Under the pieces are notes generated by a model. The model searched no databases. It saw only the letters and a program-made list of their open reading frames with translations, and was not told the DNA's origin. A DNA stretch of 64,000 nucleotides from Vulcanimicrobium alpinum (GTDB lineage Bacteria > Vulcanimicrobiota > Vulcanimicrobiia > Vulcanimicrobiales > Vulcanimicrobiaceae), in contig NZ_AP025523.1 in the NCBI RefSeq assembly GCF_027923555.1, positions 1,864,484 to 1,928,483 on the forward strand. Direction: 5' to 3'. A program made the translations under genes and the position numbers. Below, one piece after another: positions 59,200-64,000 of this stretch (position 1 is its first letter; the number at the start of each line of letters is the position of its first letter).

Positions 59200-59814
59200 C
59201 TAGGCGGCCGCGAGTTCGGGGCGGAGCAGTTCCTTGAGCCGGGCCCGTGCGCGCGACAGGCGCGAGCGGACGGTGCCGATCGAGATCCCGGTCTGAAGGG
59301 CGATCTCCTCGTACGAGAGATCGTCGACTTCGCGCATCGCGACGACGTCGCGGAACGGCTCGGGGAGCGTCGCGATCGCGCGGCTGAACGTGTCGCGCGT
59401 CAGTTGTTCGAACGTCACGCGGAACGGATCGTCGGGATCGGCGTGCACGTTCGAGACGTCGACCATCGCGTTCTGCAGGCGCTGCAGGCGCACGTCGGCG
59501 CGTTTGCGCTTCTTGTTGTGATCGAAGAAGACGTTGATCGTGATGCGGTAGAGCCACGTGTAGAACGACGACTGGCCGCGAAAACGATGCAGGTTGCGGT
59601 AGATCCGCAGGAACACTTCCTGCGCGAGGTCCTCGACGTCGGTCGATCCGACGTTGAGCTGCGCGAGGATGCGGTGCACCGTCGATTCGTAGGCTTGCAC
59701 GAGTTCGTCGAACGCGGCCTGCCGGCCGGCACGGTAGTCTTCGATCAGTCGCAGATCGCGTTCCGCGCGGAGCTGCTGTTCGACGCCGAGCATCTTCCTG
59801 AGGGCACCAGCCAT
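59200..59814 (-). CDS. ECF-type RNA polymerase sigma factor
   Basis: A 204-residue sigma-70 group 4 factor. Region 2 has 'LNVGSTDVEDLAQEVFLRIY' and 'SSFYTWLYRITINVFFDHNK'; region 4 has 'LPEPFRDVVAMREVDDLSYE' and 'EIALQTGISIGTVRSRLSRA', the helix-turn-helix for the -35 element. The ATG at 59814 is chosen; in-frame starts at 59832 and 59868 exist. No anti-sigma gene lies downstream; the next gene is an SRPBCC protein. It would direct a stress or envelope regulon. Confidence 0.92.
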   Translation of the reverse strand: MAGALRKMLGVEQQLRAERDLRLIEDYRAGRQAAFDELVQAYESTVHRILAQLNVGSTDVEDLAQEVFLRIYRNLHRFRGQSSFYTWLYRITINVFFDHNKKRKRADVRLQRLQNAMVDVSNVHADPDDPFRVTFEQLTRDTFSRAIATLPEPFRDVVAMREVDDLSYEEIALQTGISIGTVRSRLSRARARLKELLRPELAAA

Positions 59815-59913
59815 CCCGATTCGAACCTCCATCCCGGCCGCCATCCGGCTGGCCTTGGATCGAAACAATACCGGGATGGAGCGCGCCGGTATGTGAGATG
59901 GCCGACGGTCGCC

Positions 59914-61095
59914 TCAGGCGAGCGGAACCGAGCCGTCTCCCACGGCGCGGGCGAAAGCGACGAGCGTCGCGATCCCGGTCGGGATCGCGTCCTCGTCGAG
60001 GCGAAACTGCGGGCTGTGCCCGGAGTGGATCGAGCCGGCCGCTTCGCTGTAAATCCCCAGACGCACCATCACGCCCGGAACTCGCTGGGCGAAGTAGGCG
60101 AAGTCCTCGCCGCCCATCGTCGGCGCCGGCCGCTGGACCGGGATCCGCGCGTGCTCCCGCATGTAGGCGGCGAAGCCGTTCGCGAGCGCCGCGTCGTTGA
60201 CGACGGGCGGGTAGCCGTAGAGCATCTGCAGTTCCGCGCGCGCGCCATAGGCCGCCGCGACGCCGTCGACGATGCGGCGCAGTTTCTCTTCCGCCGCTGC
60301 GCGGATCGCGGGGTCGTGCGTGCGCACGGTTCCCGTCATGTGCACGCGATCCGCGATCACGTTGTTGCGGTAGCCGCCCTCGATCGTCCCGATCGTCACC
60401 ACGATCGACGCCAGCGGATCGGTCTCGCGCGCCGCGACGTTCTGCAGCGCCAAGATCGTCGCGGCGGCGCACGGGATCACGTCGATCGCTTTGTGCGGGT
60501 ACGCGCCGTGACCGCCTTTGCCGCGAATCGTCAAATGGAATTCGTCGGCGGCCGCGTTGACCGGCCCCGGAGTGATCCCGATCGTTCCGGTCGCGAGCCG
60601 CGGATCGACGTGCAGCATGGTGACGGCGTCGACCGTGGGATCGTCGAGGGCGCCCGCCTCGATCATCGGCAGCGCACCGCCCGGGCCTTCTTCCGCCGGC
60701 TGAAAGAGCAGCACGGCGGCACCGTGCAGATCGTCGCGCGTGAGCTGCAGCGTCCGCGCAGCGCCGAGCAGCATCGCCGTGTGCGCGTCGTGACCGCACG
60801 CGTGCATCTTCCCTTTGATCTCCGACGCGCATGGCTCACCGGAATCCTCGAGGATCGGCAGCGCGTCCATGTCGGCCCGCAGGCCGCTCACGCGACCCGG
60901 ATGCGCGCCGCGGACGACGGCGACGACGCCGGTTCCGGCGACGCGGCGATGCGCGATCCCGAGTTCGTCGAGCTCGCGCTCGACGATCGCCTGCGTGTTG
61001 TGTTCTTCGAACCCCAGTTCGGGATGCCGATGGATCTCGCGGCGGATCGCGATCGCGCGTTCCGCGGTCCCCTCAGGAAGCGTTATCGTCGTCAC
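59914..61095 (-). CDS. M20 family metallo-amidohydrolase
   Basis: A 393-residue peptidase-family hydrolase of the M20D group: 'IRREIHRHPELGFEEHNTQA', 'VSGLRADMDALPI', 'KMHACGHDAHTAMLLGAARTL' (metal-binding C and H), 'LLFQPAEEGPGGALPMIEAG', and a late 'GIYSEAAGSIHSGHSPQF'. Members cleave N-acyl amino acids, hippurate or indole-acetyl-amino acids. The GTG at 61095 gives the family length; the start at 61320 would overlap the K+ channel gene and is rejected. Confidence 0.93.
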   Translation of the reverse strand: MTTITLPEGTAERAIAIRREIHRHPELGFEEHNTQAIVERELDELGIAHRRVAGTGVVAVVRGAHPGRVSGLRADMDALPILEDSGEPCASEIKGKMHACGHDAHTAMLLGAARTLQLTRDDLHGAAVLLFQPAEEGPGGALPMIEAGALDDPTVDAVTMLHVDPRLATGTIGITPGPVNAAADEFHLTIRGKGGHGAYPHKAIDVIPCAAATILALQNVAARETDPLASIVVTIGTIEGGYRNNVIADRVHMTGTVRTHDPAIRAAAEEKLRRIVDGVAAAYGARAELQMLYGYPPVVNDAALANGFAAYMREHARIPVQRPAPTMGGEDFAYFAQRVPGVMVRLGIYSEAAGSIHSGHSPQFRLDEDAIPTGIATLVAFARAVGDGSVPLA

Positions 61096-61139
61096 CCCGC
61101 TGGGTTCCGAACGGGCGCTTCGCACTCTTGCCGCATCGG

Positions 61140-62138
61140 TTACAAACGCTGCTCCAGCGCGCGGATCGCCGCGGGCGGTCCGGCGACGACGAGGTCGTCG
61201 CCGGTCTTGAGCGTCGTCGCGGCGGCCGGGCGAAAGAGCATCGTGCCATCGCGCTTCATCGCCAGCACCACCGCTTCGTCGCTCTCGCCGATCAGCGTCC
61301 CCAGCGGATGCCCCACCCACTTCGAACCCACGGCGATCGAGAGGTCTTCGAGCAGCAGCTGCGAGTTGCCGGCGGAGAGGACGGTGTCGACGAACTCCAC
61401 GGCGGTCGGGCGCATCGCCAGGCTCGCGAGGCGCCGCCCGCCGATCGTGTACGGCGAGACGACGCGGTTCGCGCCGGCCAGACGCAGTTTTGGTTCCGCG
61501 TCGGCCGCGTTGGCGCGCGCGATGATGAAGAGATCGTCTTTGAGGACGCGCGCCGAGAGCGTCACGTAGACGTTGTCCGCGTCGCTGTCGACCGCGGTGA
61601 CGAGCCCGCGCGCGCGCTCGACGCCCGCCGCCTTCAGCGTCTCGATGTCGGCGGCGTTGCCGAACACAACCGCCGCGCCCAGCGCCGCGGCGCGTTCCAG
61701 CGAATCTTCGTTGATGTCGACGACGACGAACTCGATCTTCTCGGCGGTGAATTCACGCGCGATCTCCGCGCCGACACGGCCGAAGCCGCAGAGGATGAAG
61801 TGATCCCGCATCCTACGGACTCGTGCGCCCATCCGGCGCTGCTCGACGGCGCGGCCCAGCTGGCCCTCGATCACGTACGCCATGAGCGCCAGCACTGTGT
61901 AGGTCAGAACGCCGAAGCCGACCGCGACGACGACGATCGTCCAGATCTTTCCGGCGAGGCGGAGCGGCGCCGGCTCGCCGCCCCCGACGGTCGTGATCGT
62001 CGTGACCGTCATGTAGAAGGCGTCGAACCACGCCCACCCTTCCAAGACGGCGTAGCCCGCCGTCCCGGCGGCCAGCACCCCGATCAGCAGCACGCCGGCG
62101 AGCAGCAACGGACGCGGAACGACGGCTCGCTGCCTCAT
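61140..62138 (-). CDS. Two-TM potassium channel with RCK (TrkA-N/TrkA-C) domains
   Basis: A 332-residue channel subunit. TM1 (about 10-32), a pore loop and filter 'TTITTVGGGEP' (about 44-54), TM2 (about 63-88), then RCK-N ('HFILCGFGRVGAEIAREF', 'FVVVDINEDSLERAAALGAA') and RCK-C (about 240-332, 'DLSIAVGSKWVGHPLGTLIG'). The filter has TVGGG where TVGYG is canonical. It probably forms a ligand-gated tetramer moving K+ across the inner membrane, with gating by nucleotide or ion binding to the RCK domains. Confidence 0.9.
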   Translation of the reverse strand: MRQRAVVPRPLLLAGVLLIGVLAAGTAGYAVLEGWAWFDAFYMTVTTITTVGGGEPAPLRLAGKIWTIVVVAVGFGVLTYTVLALMAYVIEGQLGRAVEQRRMGARVRRMRDHFILCGFGRVGAEIAREFTAEKIEFVVVDINEDSLERAAALGAAVVFGNAADIETLKAAGVERARGLVTAVDSDADNVYVTLSARVLKDDLFIIARANAADAEPKLRLAGANRVVSPYTIGGRRLASLAMRPTAVEFVDTVLSAGNSQLLLEDLSIAVGSKWVGHPLGTLIGESDEAVVLAMKRDGTMLFRPAAATTLKTGDDLVVAGPPAAIRALEQRL

Positions 62139-62206
62139 ACACGGCGCGCTTCTTCTCTGCGCGCACGGAGCCTACCGTTACGCGTGTCGCCGGCAGCCTG
62201 CGCCGT

Positions 62207-63277
62207 TCAGCTCCGGTAGCGCAGGAACGCCGGGACCTCGATGTCGTCCATGTTGACTGGTGCGACTTTGTCGAACTCGATCGGCTGGCCGAGCGACGCC
62301 GCGGTGGTCGTGCGGTGCGGACGACCGCCGAACCCGGCCGCAAGGACGGTGACGCGTACCTTCCCCTGCATCTCCGGATCGATCGACGCGCCGAAGATGA
62401 TCTGCGCTTCGCTGTCGACGGCGCGCGAGATCATTTCGGCCGCTTCGTTGACTTCGTACATCGAGAGATCGAGGCCGCCGGTGATGTTGAAGATCACGCC
62501 GCGCGCGCCTTCGATCGTAGTCTCGAGCAGCGGCGAGGCGATCGCCTTCTGCGCGGCGTCGGCGGCGCGATGCTCGCCGGAGCCTTCGCCGATCCCCATC
62601 ATCGCCGAGCCGGCGTCGGTCATGATCGTCTTCACGTCGGCGAAATCGAGGTTGATCAGCCCGGGCTGGGTGATCAAGTCGCTGATCCCCTGGATCCCCT
62701 GACGGAGCACGTCGTCGGCGTAGGTGAACGCTTCGTTGAGCGGCGTGCGCTTCTCGATGATCTGCAGGATGCGTTCGTTGGGGATCGTGATGAGCGTGTC
62801 GACCTTCGCTTCGAGGTCGGCGATCCCGCGCTCCGCGGACTGCATGCGCTTGCGGCCTTCGAACGCGAACGGCTTCGTCACCACCGCGACGGTGAGCGCG
62901 CCAGATTCGCGCGCGAGCTCGGCGACGATCGGTGCCGCGCCCGTCCCGGTCCCGCCGCCCATCCCGGCGGTGATGAACACGAGGTCGGCCCCGTCGAGGA
63001 TCATCGCGAGATCTTCGCGCGACTCGTCGGCGGCTTCGCGCCCGATGTTCGGATTGGCGCCGGCGCCGAGACCGCGGGTGAGCCCGCTCCCGATCTGCAC
63101 GGTGTTGTTGGTCTTGCTGGCGCGCAGCGCTTGCACGTCGGTGTTGATCGAATAGAATTCGACCCCGTGCAGCCCGGCGTCCACCATGCGATTGATCGCA
63201 TTGCAGCCGCCGCCGCCGAGTCCGATCACCTTGATCGTTGCCGCGTGTTCGGGGACGAGTCGTTTCGCATCAGCCAT
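62207..63277 (-). CDS. ftsZ: Cell division GTPase FtsZ
   Basis: A 356-residue tubulin homologue. '[17 protein letters not shown]' at the N-terminus, the tubulin signature '[20 protein letters not shown]', and '[20 protein letters not shown]' (T7 loop). The end '[12 protein letters not shown]' is the conserved peptide that binds FtsA and other partners. ATG 63277 is preferred over 63310 as GGAGGA lies 10 bases before it. It forms the Z-ring at mid-cell and is downstream of ftsA, 45 bases apart. Confidence 0.97.
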   Translation of the reverse strand: MADAKRLVPEHAATIKVIGLGGGGCNAINRMVDAGLHGVEFYSINTDVQALRASKTNNTVQIGSGLTRGLGAGANPNIGREAADESREDLAMILDGADLVFITAGMGGGTGTGAAPIVAELARESGALTVAVVTKPFAFEGRKRMQSAERGIADLEAKVDTLITIPNERILQIIEKRTPLNEAFTYADDVLRQGIQGISDLITQPGLINLDFADVKTIMTDAGSAMMGIGEGSGEHRAADAAQKAIASPLLETTIEGARGVIFNITGGLDLSMYEVNEAAEMISRAVDSEAQIIFGASIDPEMQGKVRVTVLAAGFGGRPHRTTTAASLGQPIEFDKVAPVNMDDIEVPAFLRYRS

Positions 63278-63322
63278 CGTCGCGTGTTCCTCCGGAAAGA
63301 GCGGGAGCATCGGAACCTGCCA

Positions 63323-64000
63323 TCAGTTCCAGATCGAGGTGAACCAGGACCACAGTTTCGCGAACGCGCCGCTGCCGTGACCGTTCAGCCCGTGCGGCGA
63401 CTGCTCGCCGCGCGGGCCGAACAGCACGAGCCCCACGGCCGTCGCGTATTCGGGCTGTTTCACGGCATCGGTCAGCCCGGCAATCGTCGACGGGACGCCG
63501 ACGCGCACCGGCAGGCCGAACACCTCGGCGGCCGTCGTCTCGATCCCGCGCAGGTGCGCGCCTCCGCCGGTGAGGACGACTTCGCTGAGCACTTGATCGC
63601 GCGGCAGCCGGTCGACGACGTTGGCCTTCGCGAGCCGGAAGATCTCGAGCACGCGCGGCAGGACGATCGAACGCAATTGCGCGGAGGTCACCTCGCGCGT
63701 GCTCCGTCCGTCGAGCGATTTCACCTGAAAGATGCGCTCCGTCTCGTCCGCGCGCGCGACGCCCGAACCATAGGTGCGCTTCACGTTCTCGGCTTCGGCG
63801 AACGTCGTTTTCAGCCCGAGCGCGATGTCGTTGGTGAGGATGTTGCCGCCAACTGGGATCGTCGCCGAGTGCACGACGCCGCCGTCGGCGAAAACCGCGA
63901 TATCGGTGGTGCCGCCGCCGATGTCGAGCAGCACGACGCCGACCTGTTTTTCTTCGGGAAGCAGCGTCGACGCCGACGATGCCAGCGGCTCGAAAACGAT
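63323..64000 (-). CDS. ftsA: Cell division protein FtsA, C-terminal part
   Basis: The gene runs off the window; 225 C-terminal residues are visible, starting 'FEPLASSASTLLPEEKQVGV'. The actin-like phosphate-2 loop 'VVLLDIGGGTTDIAVFADGG' and adenosine motif 'SEVVLTGGGAHLRGIE' are present. FtsA tethers FtsZ filaments to the membrane by a C-terminal amphipathic helix; here the end is 'GAFAKLWSWFTSIWN', which fits such a helix. It lies directly upstream of ftsZ. Confidence 0.95.
   Translation of the reverse strand: MVFEPLASSASTLLPEEKQVGVVLLDIGGGTTDIAVFADGGVVHSATIPVGGNILTNDIALGLKTTFAEAENVKRTYGSGVARADETERIFQVKSLDGRSTREVTSAQLRSIVLPRVLEIFRLAKANVVDRLPRDQVLSEVVLTGGGAHLRGIETTAAEVFGLPVRVGVPSTIAGLTDAVKQPEYATAVGLVLFGPRGEQSPHGLNGHGSGAFAKLWSWFTSIWN

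Noticed and set aside
1-64000. CRISPR arrays, prophage structural genes, rRNA operon
   Set aside because: No regularly spaced repeats, no capsid, tail or terminase-like proteins, and no rRNA sequence were seen.

Overview
The window is chromosomal DNA of a GC-rich bacterium (coding third positions are almost all G or C). Several exported lipoproteins, an RND pump and beta-propeller proteins point to a cell with a periplasm. Gene content and protein style (yceD-rpmF-fabH-fabD-fabG-acpP-ffh-rpsP-khpA-rimM string, membrane-anchored YvcK, fused KorA, Ala/Pro-rich exported proteins) fit the Eremiobacterota/Vulcanimicrobiota (former WPS-2) lineage. That assignment is my inference at moderate confidence and rests on no 16S gene.

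Layout. 0-7.7 kb: tail of a class III adenylate cyclase, an SDR, a DUF4397 lipoprotein, a KorAB 2-oxoacid:ferredoxin oxidoreductase, a coupled NUDIX/CYTH-CHAD pair and a frameshifted DUF488 gene. 7.8-16.3 kb: RND transporter, YibQ-like deacetylase, DUF2252, YihY and exported proteins of unknown role. 16.3-22.8 kb: ten tightly packed minus-strand genes for fatty-acid synthesis, ribosome proteins and protein targeting, with a good promoter at the head. 22.8-24.1 kb: a lytic transglycosylase followed by two small proteins that share a C-terminal coiled-coil motif. 24.2-27 kb: tRNA-Ile, an FAH-family enzyme, and an SDR cut by an insertion element whose transposase is a hybrid of IS256 and IS481 families. 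27-38 kb: prolyl oligopeptidase, tRNA-Ala, then a start-stop-overlapped four-gene operon (LamG protein, GT-C transferase fused to a beta-propeller, multicopper oxidase, second propeller).

38-44 kb: second tRNA-Ala, beta-helix lipoprotein, GGDEF sensor, the RNase P RNA (absent from any protein-based view of this region), and a GAF membrane sensor broken by an in-frame amber codon. 44-53 kb: DUF2203 and rapZ-yvcK, glycerate kinase, and a reverse-transsulfuration pair (CBS and cystathionine gamma-lyase). 53-56 kb: a GH35 glycosidase whose reading frame runs through a tRNA-Leu gene. 56-64 kb: small exported proteins, ECF sigma factor, M20 hydrolase, K+ channel, and ftsZ with the end of ftsA.

The most unusual items are the hybrid transposase, the propeller/multicopper-oxidase operon, the transglycosylase plus paired coiled-coil proteins, the GH35-tRNA overlap and the amber-split sensor. 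Four genes look broken (DUF488, SDR, GAF sensor, methyltransferase-like). No rRNA genes, CRISPR arrays or prophage structural genes were seen.
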